From assembly GCA_002919265.1 (NCBI GenBank), contig PKEY01000025.1, positions 1 to 40,569 on the forward strand: a DNA stretch of 40,569 nt, in the 5' to 3' direction. This DNA comes from Hyphomicrobiaceae bacterium (GTDB lineage: Bacteria; Pseudomonadota; Alphaproteobacteria; Rhizobiales; Hyphomicrobiaceae). Below the pieces are notes generated by a model. The model had not been told where the DNA came from. It saw only the letters and a program-made list of their open reading frames with translations, and made no database searches. This document shows positions 11,333 to 20,876 of this stretch, piece after piece. How positions within the stretch are numbered: the stretch's first letter is position 1; each line of letters begins with the position of its first letter. Both the position numbers and the translations under genes were made by a program.

Positions 11333-13041
11333 CGGAGTTTCGGCAGGTAGCTTCCCGCAGGGCGTCCCGCGACGATGAGGTCGTATTCGTGGGCCTCGGC
11401 GGCCTCGGCGAAATCGGCCTCAACGTCTACCTCTACGGCATTGGCCCGGAGCATGCCCGCCAGTGGCTCATGGTCGACCTTGGGCTGACGTTCGCCGAGG
11501 AAAACGAGCCAGGCATCGAGCTGGTGCTCCCGGATCTGCGCTTCATCGAGGAGGAGCGCAGCTCGCTCGCAGGCATCATCCTGACGCATGCGCACGAGGA
11601 TCACTTCGGTGCCGTCATCGACCTCTGGCCGCGTTTGCGCGCTCCCATCTACGCGACCCCATTCACAGCCGGAATGCTGCGCTCCAAGATGGTCGAAGAG
11701 GGAGTGCGGGAGAATATTCCGATCACGGTCGTCGAAATGGGCTCGCGCTTCAAGGTTGGGCCGTTCGACGTCGAATTGGTGACGATGGCCCACTCCATTC
11801 CCGAGCCGTCGGGCGTGGCCATCCGCACGCCACACGGGATCATCTTCCATACCGCGGACTGGAAACTCGACCGTACACCGCTTGTCGGCGATCCAACCGA
11901 CGAAGAGAAAATTCGCAGATTGGCCGAGGAAGGCGTGCGAGCGCTCGTCTGCGACTCCACGAACGCCTTTCGCGAGGGGCGGTCGCCATCCGAGACAGAA
12001 GTCGCAGAATCGCTGACGAAGATCATCGCTGGCGCCACGCGCCGGGTGGCAGTAACGACGTTTGCGTCCAACGTGGCACGCATTCGGGCCGTTGCGGATG
12101 CCGCGAAGGCAACACGGCGCCATTTGGTCGTGGCCGGCCGCGCGCTGCACCGGGTGATTCAGGTCGCAATGGACACCGGCTACCTGCCCGAGGACTTTCA
12201 CTATCTCGACCAGGATCAGTTCGGCTACCTCGAGCCGGATGAGGTGCTTCTGCTGTGCACCGGCAGCCAAGGCGAGTCCCGCGCTGCGCTTGCCCGTATC
12301 GCCGATGGCGAGCATCCCGATATCCAGCTCGGGCAGGGGGATATGGTCATTTTTTCCGCCCGCACGATCCCCGGGAATGAGAAGGCGGTCACGCGGGTGC
12401 AGAATAACCTCGCGCTCCTCGGCGTGGATGTTATCACCGACGCAGACGCTCTCGTGCATGTTACCGGGCATCCGCGCCGCGAAGAGCTGAAGGAGATGTA
12501 CGCGTGGCTCAAGCCGGCCGTTGCGGTTCCCATGCACGGGGAGGCGCGCCACCTGAAAGAGCATGCGTGGCTCGCAAAGGCCGCCGGGGTTCTTGACGTC
12601 CATGCGCTCCGAAACGGGCAGATGATCCGGCTCGCGCCGGATCCTGTGGCGATCATCGACGACGTGCCCGTCGGGCGCGTTTACCGGGATGGCCGCCTCA
12701 TTGTTCCGGCCGAGGGGGCCGTGCGGGAGCGCCGTAAGCTGGCATTCTCCGGCATGATTGCGGTTGCGCTGGCGCTGGGCCCGCGCGGGGAGGTGCTCTC
12801 GGAGCCCGAGATCGCGCTGGAAGGCATTCCGGCTGAAACGCGCGACGGCGAGCCCATAAGCGAGATCGTTTTCAGTGCGATAGACGGCACGCTGCAAAGC
12901 ATCCCACCCCAGAGGCGGCGCGATGTGGAACTGGTGCGCGACGCTGTCCGGCGGGCGGTGCGGTCGGCGGTCGATCAGGTTTGGGGCAAGAAGCCGATCG
13001 CGAAGGTTCTGATCAGCGTCGTGGACCCGCGGCGGACGTGA
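11329..13041 (+). CDS. rnj: Ribonuclease J
   Basis: This 570-residue metallo-beta-lactamase/beta-CASP nuclease degrades and processes RNA as a 5'-3' exonuclease and endonuclease. The zinc motif THAHEDH lies at residues 86-92; later parts of the family pattern are GVAIRTPHG, HTADWKLD, CDSTNA (beta-CASP), TGSQGESRAAL, and HGEARH near residue 403. ATG 11329 overlaps the birA stop by four bases, so translation is probably coupled. A longer in-frame start at 11257 would sit inside birA and is rejected. Alphaproteobacteria often carry RNase J alongside RNase E. Confidence 0.95.
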   Translation: MTEFRQVASRRASRDDEVVFVGLGGLGEIGLNVYLYGIGPEHARQWLMVDLGLTFAEENEPGIELVLPDLRFIEEERSSLAGIILTHAHEDHFGAVIDLWPRLRAPIYATPFTAGMLRSKMVEEGVRENIPITVVEMGSRFKVGPFDVELVTMAHSIPEPSGVAIRTPHGIIFHTADWKLDRTPLVGDPTDEEKIRRLAEEGVRALVCDSTNAFREGRSPSETEVAESLTKIIAGATRRVAVTTFASNVARIRAVADAAKATRRHLVVAGRALHRVIQVAMDTGYLPEDFHYLDQDQFGYLEPDEVLLLCTGSQGESRAALARIADGEHPDIQLGQGDMVIFSARTIPGNEKAVTRVQNNLALLGVDVITDADALVHVTGHPRREELKEMYAWLKPAVAVPMHGEARHLKEHAWLAKAAGVLDVHALRNGQMIRLAPDPVAIIDDVPVGRVYRDGRLIVPAEGAVRERRKLAFSGMIAVALALGPRGEVLSEPEIALEGIPAETRDGEPISEIVFSAIDGTLQSIPPQRRRDVELVRDAVRRAVRSAVDQVWGKKPIAKVLISVVDPRRT

Positions 13042-13121
13042 GCGACGGTAGGTCCTTCGCCGTTTCGCCGATCCATCCGTTATAGTGCTCCTGAGAGGGA
13101 AAGAGGAAAGGAGCGCTGGTG

Positions 13122-13526
13122 ATGATCGGGCGGCTCAACCATGTCGCCATTGCGGTGAAGGATCTGAAGGCGGCTTCTGCAGTCTATCGCGACACGCTGG
13201 GCGCCGAGGTTTCCGAGCCCGTGCCGCAGCCGGAGCATGGAGTGACCGTCGTCTTCGTGACCCTGCCGAATACGAAGATCGAGCTGCTGGAGCCGCTAGG
13301 GGCCGATTCCCCCATCGCCAACTTCCTGGAGCGCAATCCCGCGGGCGGCATCCACCACGTTTGCTACGAGGTGAACGATATCATCGCGGCGCGTGACAGG
13401 CTGAAGGCAGCGGGAGCAAGAGTGCTCGGGGACGGTGAGCCGAAGATCGGCGCTCACGGGAAGCCGGTGCTGTTCCTACACCCGAAAGACTTCCTGGGAA
13501 CGCTCGTTGAGCTGGAGCAGGCCTGA
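13122..13526 (+). CDS. mce: Methylmalonyl-CoA epimerase
   Basis: This 134-residue VOC-fold protein interconverts (2R)- and (2S)-methylmalonyl-CoA in propionyl-CoA breakdown. Expected metal ligands are visible: H7 (RLNHVAIAV), the His in the IHHVCYEV segment and the Glu in LVELEQ near the C-terminus. AAAGGAG (13107-13113) gives 8 bases to ATG 13122; a GTG three bases earlier is the alternative. An 80-base gap separates it from rnj, with TATAGT at 13081 as a possible but unsupported -10 element. The DUF1467 gene starts 22 bases downstream. Confidence 0.93.
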   Translation: MIGRLNHVAIAVKDLKAASAVYRDTLGAEVSEPVPQPEHGVTVVFVTLPNTKIELLEPLGADSPIANFLERNPAGGIHHVCYEVNDIIAARDRLKAAGARVLGDGEPKIGAHGKPVLFLHPKDFLGTLVELEQA

Positions 13527-13548
13527 GCCGGCCTCGAGGACAAGGCGA

Positions 13549-13809
13549 ATGAGTCTTACGCTAGGAATCGCGGTTTATTTCATCATCTGGTGGACAGTGC
13601 TGTTCGCCGTCCTCCCGATTGGCGTGCGCACGCAGGACGAGGCGGGCGAGGTGGTGCCTGGAACGCCTGAGAGCGCGCCCGCCAAGTTCCGGCTGCTTCG
13701 CGTCGTGCTGCTCAATACGCTGATTGCGTCGATCGTCTTTGCGGGGGTGTACTTGGTTATCACCTATCGGCTGATCCCCATTGAGGATCTGCATCTGTTC
13801 GGAATCTAG
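13549..13809 (+). CDS. DUF1467 family small membrane protein
   Basis: This is an 86-residue protein with two transmembrane helices (about residues 3-22 and 53-75). Between them is a polar loop containing GVRTQDEAGEVVPGTPESAP, the recognisable core of the DUF1467 family of alphaproteobacteria. The function of the family is unknown. ATG 13549 was chosen because it begins at the first helix; a longer frame from 13435 overlaps mce. It sits directly behind mce and is probably co-transcribed with it. Conservation of this neighbourhood in Hyphomicrobiales suggests a housekeeping membrane role, but nothing in the sequence says which. Confidence 0.85.
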   Translation: MSLTLGIAVYFIIWWTVLFAVLPIGVRTQDEAGEVVPGTPESAPAKFRLLRVVLLNTLIASIVFAGVYLVITYRLIPIEDLHLFGI

Positions 13810-13964
13810 CATGGGCTGACGTCCCAAGAAATCTTGCCGAACAGACCTCACGCGAGCACGCCATACACACGTCACTGATCACAAGTTTCGCGTCAGTTCA
13901 TTGGGAAAGATTGCCTGCCTATCGGTGAGCGGCAGAGCTGCTGTCTCGTGCACGCCATAGGCTC

Positions 13965-14011
13965 AAAATAAAAGCGGAGAGCAAGGTCCCCATCCCTTGC
14001 CCTCTCGCGCT
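13965..14011 (-). terminator. Rho-independent terminator reading on the minus strand
   Basis: AGCG-GAGAG-CAAGG (13973-13986) pairs with CCTTG (13995-13999), CTCTC (14002-14006) and CGCT (14008-14011), with small bulges. On the minus strand the stem is followed directly by TTT-A-TTTT (13972-13965). The T-run exists only in that direction, so the terminator serves a minus-strand transcript coming from 14011 upwards, where only a gene remnant is seen. Confidence 0.6.
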
Positions 14012-14127
14012 CATAATCCCCAGTTTATCTTTCCGGCGACTTGAACGCTGATCCGCCAATAGGGCGTGCCGGTTTGCTGCAGGCCGCGGAGCGCGTAGAC
14101 CCCGACGAGCTCGCTGTTCTCCCTTCC
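14011..14127 (-). pseudogene. Possible remnant of a minus-strand gene (C-terminus only)
   Basis: Within the 617-base gap 13810-14426, the minus strand has a 38-codon open stretch. It ends in TGA at 14013-14011, and an in-frame TAG lies just upstream at 14130-14128. The last residues read GTPYWRISVQVAGKINWGL, a plausible protein C-terminus with alternating hydrophobic residues. The stop codon touches a minus-strand terminator. No start codon or continuation of the protein is recognisable upstream, so this would be a decayed 3' end left after deletion or insertion. I do not recognise the family. The rest of the gap, apart from the stem-loop at 14300-14341, shows nothing I can name. Confidence 0.35.
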
Positions 14128-14299
14128 CTAGACTTGGGCACAGAGCCGATCTTGCCGTCGGCTTTGGACCCGTTCCTAGACAGGAGCAACCATAATCAAC
14201 TCAGATGCGCCTGTCACGGCCCTCGTGCGCCAGAGATCAAAAAATTTTGAGGCTTGCGGATGAACAGGCTGCGGAACGCGGTTCCCATCCACTTTGGAG

Positions 14300-14341
14300 G
14301 CATAGCCAACGGATTGCCTCTCCATCCATAAACGGCTATGC
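14300..14341 (+). promoter_or_regulatory. Nested stem-loop in the proS leader region
   Basis: GCATAGCC (14300-14307) pairs perfectly with GGCTATGC (14334-14341), and inside it GGAT (14311-14314) pairs with ATCC (14324-14327). The element ends 85 bases before the proS start. No T-run follows. It may be a structured leader of proS or part of a small RNA; this is inferred from the pairing alone. Confidence 0.35.
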
Positions 14342-14426
14342 AGCGCGCCAGGACATGTGCCTGGCCCCGCGTCGTACATCGACGCGCGCCTTCAGACGAA
14401 CGCAATCAGCCGGATTTCGAGCTCCC

Positions 14427-15773
14427 ATGCGCCTATCCCGCTACTTCCTCCCGGTGCTTCGTGAGACACCCAAGGAAGCCGAGATCATTTCGCACAAGCT
14501 CATGCTTCGCGCCGGGATGATCCGGCAAGCCAGCGCGGGAATTTACTCCTGGCTACCGCTCGGCTTTCGGGTCCTGAAGAAGATCGAGGAGATCGTCCGG
14601 CAGGAGCAGAATCGGTCCGGTGCTATCGAGCTGCTGATGCCGACCATCCAGTCGGCCGACATTTGGCGCGAGTCGGGCCGCTACGAGGCCTACGGCAAGG
14701 AGATGCTGCGGTTCCTCGATCGGCACGAGCGCGAGATGCTCTATGGCCCGACCAACGAGGAGCTGATCACGCAGATCTTTCGGGATAGCGTGCGCAGCTA
14801 CAAGGATCTGCCGCGTAATCTCTACCACATCCAGTGGAAGTTCCGGGACGAGATCCGGCCGCGTTTTGGCGTCATGCGCGGGCGCGAGTTCCTCATGAAG
14901 GATGCCTACTCCTTCGACCTGACGCCCGAGGATGGTCGGAAGGCGTACAACCGAATGTTCGTGGCCTATCTGCGTACGTTCGCGCGCATGGGGCTGAAGT
15001 CGATCCCCATGGCGGCAGAAACAGGTCCCATCGGTGGTGACCTGAGCCACGAGTTCATCATTCTGGCGGAGACAGGAGAAAGCCAGGTCTACTGCCACAA
15101 GGACCTTTTGGAAGGCGAGATTCCCCCTCCAGATACCGATTTCGAGGGGGATCTCGAGCCGATCGTGAAGTCGTGGACTTCGCTCTATGCGGCCACGGAC
15201 GAGAAGCATGATCCCGAGCGCTTCGACCGCGAGGTGCCCAAGGACAAGCAGGTAACAGCGCGCGGCATCGAGGTCGGCCACATCTTCTTCTTCGGCACCA
15301 AGTACTCCGAGCCCATGAATTGCCGCGTGCAGGGGCCTGACGGCAAACTGATTGCGGTGCAGATGGGCTCTTACGGTGTCGGTGTTTCGCGTCTGGTAGG
15401 TGCTGTGATCGAGGCCTGTCACGACGATGCCGGAATCGTCTGGCCTGTTCCGGTGGCTCCGTTCGAGGTCGGGCTCGTGAACCTCAAGGCGGGCGATGCC
15501 GAAGCTGACGCGGCCTGCTGGAAGATCTACGAGCAGCTTGGGAACGCCGGGATCGAGGTTCTCTACGATGACACCGATGAGCGGCCGGGAGGGAAGTTCG
15601 CCACGATGGATCTCATCGGGCTGCCCTATCAGGTGATCGTCGGGCCGAAAGGGCTGAAGAGCGGCGAGGTGGAGCTCAAGCATCGCAAGAGCGGCGAGCG
15701 CGAAACGCTGTCACCGGAAGCCGTCGTCGGCCGCGTCGTCGATCTCGTGAAGAGCCAGCGGTTTCTCGCGTGA
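14427..15773 (+). CDS. proS: Proline--tRNA ligase, short bacterial type
   Basis: This class II aminoacyl-tRNA synthetase charges tRNA-Pro with proline. The 448 residues show motif 1 and 2 features ([47 protein letters not shown]) and motif 3 ([18 protein letters not shown]), then the anticodon-binding domain ([10 protein letters not shown] to the end). The large editing insertion found in E. coli ProS between motifs 2 and 3 is absent; this is normal for the alphaproteobacterial short form, in which editing is usually done in trans. ATG 14427 ([10 protein letters not shown]) matches the family start. An in-frame extension from 14205 is rejected as non-homologous. The ribosome-binding site is weak. 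Confidence 0.96.
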   Translation: MRLSRYFLPVLRETPKEAEIISHKLMLRAGMIRQASAGIYSWLPLGFRVLKKIEEIVRQEQNRSGAIELLMPTIQSADIWRESGRYEAYGKEMLRFLDRHEREMLYGPTNEELITQIFRDSVRSYKDLPRNLYHIQWKFRDEIRPRFGVMRGREFLMKDAYSFDLTPEDGRKAYNRMFVAYLRTFARMGLKSIPMAAETGPIGGDLSHEFIILAETGESQVYCHKDLLEGEIPPPDTDFEGDLEPIVKSWTSLYAATDEKHDPERFDREVPKDKQVTARGIEVGHIFFFGTKYSEPMNCRVQGPDGKLIAVQMGSYGVGVSRLVGAVIEACHDDAGIVWPVPVAPFEVGLVNLKAGDAEADAACWKIYEQLGNAGIEVLYDDTDERPGGKFATMDLIGLPYQVIVGPKGLKSGEVELKHRKSGERETLSPEAVVGRVVDLVKSQRFLA

Positions 15774-15875
15774 GGGGTAGTATTCCGGGTGCGTGCCAGC
15801 CTGCTGCCCAAACTCTGTGATCCAACCGGGTCGAACAACACGGGACCTTGAGCTCTAAATGGGGAGCATAGCGGC

Positions 15876-17150
15876 ATGAGCGAATCCATCGACACGCGCC
15901 CCTTCGCGCCGTTCGAGTGGATGCTGGCGTTCCGCTATCTCCGGGCCCGACGCAAGGAAGGCTTCATCTCCGTCATCGCTGGATTTTCGTTTGTCGGCAT
16001 CCTGCTTGGTGTTGCAACGCTGATTATCGTGATGGCCGTCATGAACGGCTTCCGAAATCAGCTGTTCGAGAAGATCCTCGGTATCAACGGTCACCTGGTC
16101 GTCTACAAGGACGTCGGCTCCGGTTCCTTCAGCGAGTTTGACGAGCTCAGGAAGCGCATCGTCACGGTTCCGGGCGTCAAGAACGTCGTGCCGCTCATCG
16201 AAGGCCAGGTGATGGTCTCCTCGCCCATTCAGGCGCTGGGGGCCTACGTGCGCGGGATCACCAAAGAAGGGCTCGATGCCCTACCGCTCGTTTCGGGCAA
16301 CATCCTTTCAGGGACGCTTGAGAACTTCGACGACGAAGTCGGCATTGCCGTAGGCAGTCGTCTGGCCAGCGCTTTGGGTGTCCAGCTGGGCGATTCGATC
16401 ACGCTTGTCGCACCGAGGGGCAATAGCACGCCGTTTGGTACGGCGCCGCGCACAAAGCCCTATCGGATTCTCGCGATTTTCGAGATGGGCATGGCGGAAT
16501 ACGACCGTACCATGCTGTTCATGCCGCTCGCTGAGGCGCAGAAGTATTTCTCGCGCGGCAATCAGGTCGACGTGCTCGAGGTCATCATCGACAATCCGGA
16601 ACGGATCGACGAACGCATCAGGGACATCAGCAAGGTCCTCGGTGACGGCTACTCGATGGTCGATTGGCGGCAGCGCAACCAGACCTTTTTCACCGTGCTG
16701 GAGGTGGAGCGCACAGTGATGTTCATCATCCTGTCGCTGATCGTTCTGGTGGCGGCGCTCAACATCATCTCTGGCCTGATGATGCTGGTGAAGGACAAGG
16801 GGCGCGACATCGCCATTCTGCGGACAATGGGCGCGACGAAAGGGGCGATGATGCGCGTTTTCCTCATTACCGGCGCATCGATCGGCGTCGTCGGCACGTT
16901 CGCGGGGCTTATTCTCGGGATCATCTTTTGTTGGAACATCGAGTCCATCCGCCAGTTCGTGCAATGGCTTACCGGCACGACGTTGATGGATCCGACAGTC
17001 TATTATCTCTCACGCTTGCCCGCGGATATTGACGTGGGAGAGACGGCCTCCATCGTTGTGATGGCGTTGACGCTTTCCCTTCTCGCCACGCTTTATCCCT
17101 CCTGGCGGGCGTCGCGGCTCGATCCCGTCGAGGCGCTCAGATATGAATGA
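15876..17150 (+). CDS. lolF: Lipoprotein-releasing ABC transporter permease, LolC/LolE (LolF) family
   Basis: This inner-membrane protein extracts outer-membrane lipoproteins and hands them to the periplasmic carrier LolA. The 424 residues show one helix near the N-terminus (about 27-52), a large periplasmic domain and three C-terminal helices (about 285-305, 325-350, 385-405), the MacB/LolC topology. Only one permease gene accompanies lolD. In alphaproteobacteria and several other groups a single LolF combines the roles of LolC and LolE and probably acts as a homodimer. GGGGAG lies 10 bases before ATG 15876. It overlaps lolD by eight bases. The symbol lolC or lolE is used in many annotations. 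Confidence 0.92.
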   Translation: MSESIDTRPFAPFEWMLAFRYLRARRKEGFISVIAGFSFVGILLGVATLIIVMAVMNGFRNQLFEKILGINGHLVVYKDVGSGSFSEFDELRKRIVTVPGVKNVVPLIEGQVMVSSPIQALGAYVRGITKEGLDALPLVSGNILSGTLENFDDEVGIAVGSRLASALGVQLGDSITLVAPRGNSTPFGTAPRTKPYRILAIFEMGMAEYDRTMLFMPLAEAQKYFSRGNQVDVLEVIIDNPERIDERIRDISKVLGDGYSMVDWRQRNQTFFTVLEVERTVMFIILSLIVLVAALNIISGLMMLVKDKGRDIAILRTMGATKGAMMRVFLITGASIGVVGTFAGLILGIIFCWNIESIRQFVQWLTGTTLMDPTVYYLSRLPADIDVGETASIVVMALTLSLLATLYPSWRASRLDPVEALRYE

Positions 17151-17871
17151 CGGGGGCAGAGTGTACGAACTCACGCAAAGGCCGGTTTTGCAGCTCCAGA
17201 ACGTCGTGCGCACCTACCGGCAGGGCAATCGCGCGGTCAAGGTGCTGACGGGCGCTTACGCGGATCTCTATCCGGGCGAGGCGGTTGCCCTGGTGGGCCC
17301 GTCCGGCGCAGGCAAGTCGACGCTTCTCCACATCGCTGGATTGCTGGAATCGCCGGATGATGGTCGCGTGATCGTTGACGGACACGACTGCTCGCGCATG
17401 TCGGACGACGAGCGGACGCGCGTTCGCCGCGGCACCATGGGGTTCGTCTATCAGTTCCACCAGCTGCTGCCTGAGTTCTCTGCGCTCGAAAATGTCGTCA
17501 TTCCGCAGATGATCCGTGGTCGCTCCCGCCGCGAGGCGGAGGCGCGTGCGCGGGAGCTGCTGGCCTCCATGGGACTGGGACATCGCCTCGACCATCGGCC
17601 TGCGGAGCTGTCAGGCGGCGAGCAGCAGCGGACAGCCATCTGTCGCGCACTGGCTAATGCGCCGAAAGTGTTGCTGGCGGACGAGCCCACCGGGAACCTC
17701 GATCCGTCCACTGCGGAGCAGGTCTTTCAGGAGCTGATCGATCTCGTGGTGCGCACCGGCGTCGCCGCCCTTATTGCCACGCACAACATGGAGCTTGCGG
17801 CCCGCATGCACCGCGTGCTGCGGCTGGAAGGCGGGGTTTTGGTCGAAGTGTCACCGAGCGCGGTGGCTTGA
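17143..17871 (+). CDS. lolD: Lipoprotein-releasing ABC transporter ATP-binding protein
   Basis: This ATPase drives lipoprotein release by the Lol complex. In 242 residues it shows Walker [10 protein letters not shown] (52-60), a Q-loop at [12 protein letters not shown] (the family reads FxxQxHxLLPEF), the signature LSGGEQQR (156-163), Walker B VLLADEP (176-182) and the switch His in IATHNMELA. It overlaps the permease gene by eight bases, indicating translational coupling. A GTG at 17161 could be an alternative start. In many relatives dnaE follows lolD; here the next gene is a dehydratase. Confidence 0.95.
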   Translation: MNDGGRVYELTQRPVLQLQNVVRTYRQGNRAVKVLTGAYADLYPGEAVALVGPSGAGKSTLLHIAGLLESPDDGRVIVDGHDCSRMSDDERTRVRRGTMGFVYQFHQLLPEFSALENVVIPQMIRGRSRREAEARARELLASMGLGHRLDHRPAELSGGEQQRTAICRALANAPKVLLADEPTGNLDPSTAEQVFQELIDLVVRTGVAALIATHNMELAARMHRVLRLEGGVLVEVSPSAVA

Positions 17872-17987
17872 GCACGGTCCAGCAAGGCCTTCCGCGACTT
17901 CGCCGTTTCCCGCGCTGGCACAAACGCGCGCCCTGTTGCTAAGCTTTCCGAGAAAACGCAGAAGCCCAGGAAGGGAAAGCCCTCGCC

Positions 17988-19721
17988 ATGTCGAAACCTG
18001 AGAATGAGAGCTCGCGCGAGCAGGGCCTGCTGCAAGGTCTGCAGAACTACGGCGATCGCGATTTTTCGATCTACATGCGCCGAGCCTTCATGAAATCGAT
18101 GGGCTTCTCCGCGGAGGAGTTGAGCCGCCCAGTGATCGGCATTGCGGCGACGGCGAGCCAGTTCAACCCATGCCACCGACACTTCCCCGAACTTGTCGAG
18201 GCCGTACGGCGCGGGGTGACGGCAGCCGGCGGCCTGGCGCTCACGTTCCCAACCATCTCGCTGCACGAGTCGACGCTTGCGCCGAACTCGATGAAGTTCC
18301 GCAACCTCATGGCCATGGACACGGAGGAGATGATCCGTGCCCAGCCCATGGATGCGGTGGTCCTCATCGGCGGCTGCGATAAGACGGTGCCGGCACAACT
18401 CATGGCGGCGGCGAGCGCCAGCAAGCCAGCCATCCAGCTCATAGGCGGCCCGCAGATGACCTCGCGCTACCGCGACGACCGCGTGGGCGCCTGCACGGAC
18501 TGCCGCAAGTTCTGGGTGAAATATCGCGCCGGAGAAATCGGAAACGCTGAAATTGAGGCAGTCGAGAGCCGTCTGGTGACAACCGCTGGCACCTGCGCGG
18601 TTATGGGCACGGCATCGACCATGGCCGCTATCGCCGAGGCGCTAGGCATGACGTTGCCCGGGACCGCCGCCATTCCCGCCGTCCACGCAGATCGGCTGCG
18701 CGCGGCGGAAGCCACGGGGGTCGAAGCGGTCCGCCTCGCCCGTTCGCGTCTGACGCCTGACAAGATCATCACGGCCAAGTCGGTCGAGAACGCGGCGCGC
18801 GTGTTGCTGGCCCTCGGTGGCTCGACCAACGGCGTCATTCATCTGGCGGCCATCGCCGGCCGCCTTGGCATTCCACTGGACCTGCGCCGCTTCAACGAGC
18901 TTTCGGATACCACGCCCGTCCTCGCGGCCGTTAAGCCCGTCGGCAATGAGTTCTACATGGAGGACTTCTTTGCAGCTGGCGGCGTCGGCGCCGTGCTGCG
19001 GGAGCTGAAGCCGCTGCTTCATCTCGATTGCCTGACGGTGACGGGGCAAACCCTCGGCGAGCGTCTCGCGGCGGAGGCGGGCGACTACGTGGATCGCCGG
19101 GTCATCCGTTCAGCCCAGGATCCGTTGGAGCCGCACGGCGGTCTCGTCGCTCTGTTCGGCTCGCTGGCGCCTGATGGCGCGATCCTGAAGCGTTCCGCAG
19201 CGACGCCAGAGCTGTTCGAGAAAGAAGGTCGTGCTGTCGTCTTCAGCTCGCTGGACGACTTGGCGCGACGTATTGACGACCCCGATCTGGACGTCACGCC
19301 AGACGACATTTTGGTGCTCCAAAACGCCGGGCCTCGGTCGCCCTACGGCATGCCCGAAGCAGGTTTCCTCCCCATTCCGAAGAAGCTTTTGGCGCAAGGC
19401 GTGAAAGACATGGTGCGTATCTCGGATGCGCGCATGTCTGGCACCGCGTACGGCACCATCGTCCTGCACGTCGCGCCGGAGGCAGCAGCAGGGGGGCCGC
19501 TCGGCCTGGTGCGGACCGGCGACCGTATCCGCCTCAGTGTGAAAGAGCGCAGGCTGGATTTGCTCGTCTCCGAGGAAGAGCTTGCCCGGCGCCGCGCCGA
19601 GCAAGCCAATGTTCAGCCCGAGTTGCCCGCGCGCGGCTATGATCGCCTATTCCGCGAGACTGTGCTGCAGGCTCCACAAGGCTGCGACTTCGATTTTCTG
19701 ACAGCGCTAGGCCGGAAATAG
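17988..19721 (+). CDS. IlvD/Edd family dehydratase, probably a sugar-acid dehydratase
   Basis: This 577-residue enzyme removes water from a 2,3-dihydroxy acid. C62 (NPCHRH), C130 (GGCDKT) and C203 (GTCAVMG) are the three ligands of a [2Fe-2S] cluster, K132 is the probable carbamylated Mg ligand, and S484 (DARMSGTAYGT) the catalytic base. The residue pattern, length and NPC motif resemble L-arabinonate and related pentonate/hexonate dehydratases more than biosynthetic IlvD. The exact substrate cannot be read from the sequence. It stands 144 bases before a tripartite tricarboxylate transporter on the same strand, which suggests that a sugar acid or similar carboxylate is imported and then dehydrated. 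An AGGAAGGG sequence lies about 12 bases before the ATG. Confidence 0.88.
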   Translation: MSKPENESSREQGLLQGLQNYGDRDFSIYMRRAFMKSMGFSAEELSRPVIGIAATASQFNPCHRHFPELVEAVRRGVTAAGGLALTFPTISLHESTLAPNSMKFRNLMAMDTEEMIRAQPMDAVVLIGGCDKTVPAQLMAAASASKPAIQLIGGPQMTSRYRDDRVGACTDCRKFWVKYRAGEIGNAEIEAVESRLVTTAGTCAVMGTASTMAAIAEALGMTLPGTAAIPAVHADRLRAAEATGVEAVRLARSRLTPDKIITAKSVENAARVLLALGGSTNGVIHLAAIAGRLGIPLDLRRFNELSDTTPVLAAVKPVGNEFYMEDFFAAGGVGAVLRELKPLLHLDCLTVTGQTLGERLAAEAGDYVDRRVIRSAQDPLEPHGGLVALFGSLAPDGAILKRSAATPELFEKEGRAVVFSSLDDLARRIDDPDLDVTPDDILVLQNAGPRSPYGMPEAGFLPIPKKLLAQGVKDMVRISDARMSGTAYGTIVLHVAPEAAAGGPLGLVRTGDRIRLSVKERRLDLLVSEEELARRRAEQANVQPELPARGYDRLFRETVLQAPQGCDFDFLTALGRK

Positions 19722-19747
19722 GCGCCTCTCGATCAACAGATCACCGC

Positions 19748-19776
19748 CCCATCGCGCTGGATGCCCGGCCGATGGG
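19748..19776 (+). promoter_or_regulatory. Hairpin between dehydratase gene and tctC
   Basis: CCCATCG (19748-19754) pairs with CGATGGG (19770-19776), with a smaller stem possible inside. No T-run follows. It lies in the 144-base gap, about 90 bases before tctC, and may mark mRNA processing or protection of the downstream tctC message. Confidence 0.3.
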
Positions 19777-19865
19777 CAGCTGGCGCCCACGCATCAGGCA
19801 ATTGCGAAAGACTTTCTCTTCGTGCACAACGCAGGCGGAGTATTTCTTGGTCAAGGGAGGGATCC

Positions 19866-20861
19866 ATGTTCCGAACTCTCGTCGGTGCAGCCACGGCCCT
19901 GCTGCTGTCCGCCGGAGTGCTCACGGCGCAGAACTTTCCGGAGCGCGAGTTGCTCGGCGTGATCATGTGGGGCGCCGGCGGAGCGACTGACGTCGTCGCG
20001 CGCGGTGTGACGCCGGCGGTCGAGGAGGCGCTCGGCAAGCCCATCGTCATGCTGAACAAGGCGGGTGGCGCCGGCGCGATTTCCGTCGCCTACGTTCACG
20101 CGGCCCCGGCGGATGGCTACACGCTGCTCTACGGCGCGGAGAACCCGCAGCTCCACGGCGTGATGGGCCTTTCAAAGATCGATTATTCGAGCTTCTACCC
20201 GATCAACATTCTCGGCCGCGGTGTGGCCGTCGTCGTTGCGCGGAAGGACGCGCCCTGGAACAGCTTCAAGGAGCTTGTCGAGGACGCGCAGAAGCGGCCC
20301 GGCGAAATCAAGATGGCTTCCACAGGCCCCGGCGGTCTTCCGCATGTTGTGAGCGCGCTCCTCAATACGGTAGCGCCGCATAAGGTGACGGCGGTGCCGT
20401 TCGACGGCGAAGGCCCGGGGCTTACCGCTCTCCAGGGTGGCCACGTCGATTTCATGCCTGCGGGTGTCTCGGCGGCTGCGGAGCTGATCAAGGCCGGTAA
20501 CGTCAAGCCTCTGGCTGTCATCGATACGCAGCCTCTTCCGGCTCTCCCGGACATCAAGCCGATTACGGAAGAATATCCGGAAATGGCGAAGTATTTGCCG
20601 TGGGGGCCGTTCTATGGCGTGTTCGTGAAAAAGGAAACGCCAGACGACGTGAAGGCAAAGCTGGTTGAGGCTTTTGCCAAGGGTGCTGAAGCCGAGTCGT
20701 TCAAGAAGCTCATGGCCGCGCGCGGTAATGTCATCATGAACATTTCTGGCGCCGAGGCCGAGGAATTCCTGAAGAAGTGGCAGTCGGTGACGACCTGGGT
20801 GCTGCACGACAGCGGCGCAACCAAAGTTTCACCGGCAGAGTTCGGAATTCCGCGTCCCTGA
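19866..20861 (+). CDS. tctC: Tripartite tricarboxylate transporter substrate-binding protein (TctC/Bug family)
   Basis: This periplasmic protein captures a carboxylate for the TctAB permease. The 331 residues begin with a signal peptide (MFRTLVGAATALLLSAGVLTA, then QNF). The mature part has Bug-family signatures: WGAGGATDVVARGVTP near the N-terminus, NKAGGAGAISVAYV, and the ADGYTLLYG stretch. The ligand is unknown; Bug proteins bind organic or amino acids and sometimes sugar acids. AAGGGAGGG lies just before ATG 19866, which I prefer to a longer frame from 19761 that would spoil the signal peptide. A strong hairpin with a T-run follows the gene and precedes tctB. Confidence 0.9.
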   Translation: MFRTLVGAATALLLSAGVLTAQNFPERELLGVIMWGAGGATDVVARGVTPAVEEALGKPIVMLNKAGGAGAISVAYVHAAPADGYTLLYGAENPQLHGVMGLSKIDYSSFYPINILGRGVAVVVARKDAPWNSFKELVEDAQKRPGEIKMASTGPGGLPHVVSALLNTVAPHKVTAVPFDGEGPGLTALQGGHVDFMPAGVSAAAELIKAGNVKPLAVIDTQPLPALPDIKPITEEYPEMAKYLPWGPFYGVFVKKETPDDVKAKLVEAFAKGAEAESFKKLMAARGNVIMNISGAEAEEFLKKWQSVTTWVLHDSGATKVSPAEFGIPRP

Positions 20862-20876
20862 GTTGGGGAGAACGAG

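Noticed and set aside
11281..12897. A 538-codon open frame antisense to ribonuclease J
   Set aside because: Same reason: the sense strand encodes an intact nuclease with motifs; the antisense product has no domain pattern.
13056..13086. TATAGT at 13081 as a -10 element for mce
   Set aside because: No acceptable -35 hexamer at 16-18 bases; mce may be transcribed from upstream.
14041..14250. A 69-codon frame on the + strand in the gap before proS
   Set aside because: It begins with TTG, has no ribosome-binding site and overlaps the minus-strand remnant; no family resemblance.
14205..14426. N-terminal extension of ProS by 74 residues
   Set aside because: The extension has no match to the synthetase fold as I know it and crosses the leader stem-loop; the family starts at [10 protein letters not shown].
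17916..17942. Possible sigma-54 promoter (TGGCAC ... TTGCT) before the dehydratase gene
   Set aside because: The GG and GC elements are about 19 bases apart; sigma-54 promoters need 10.
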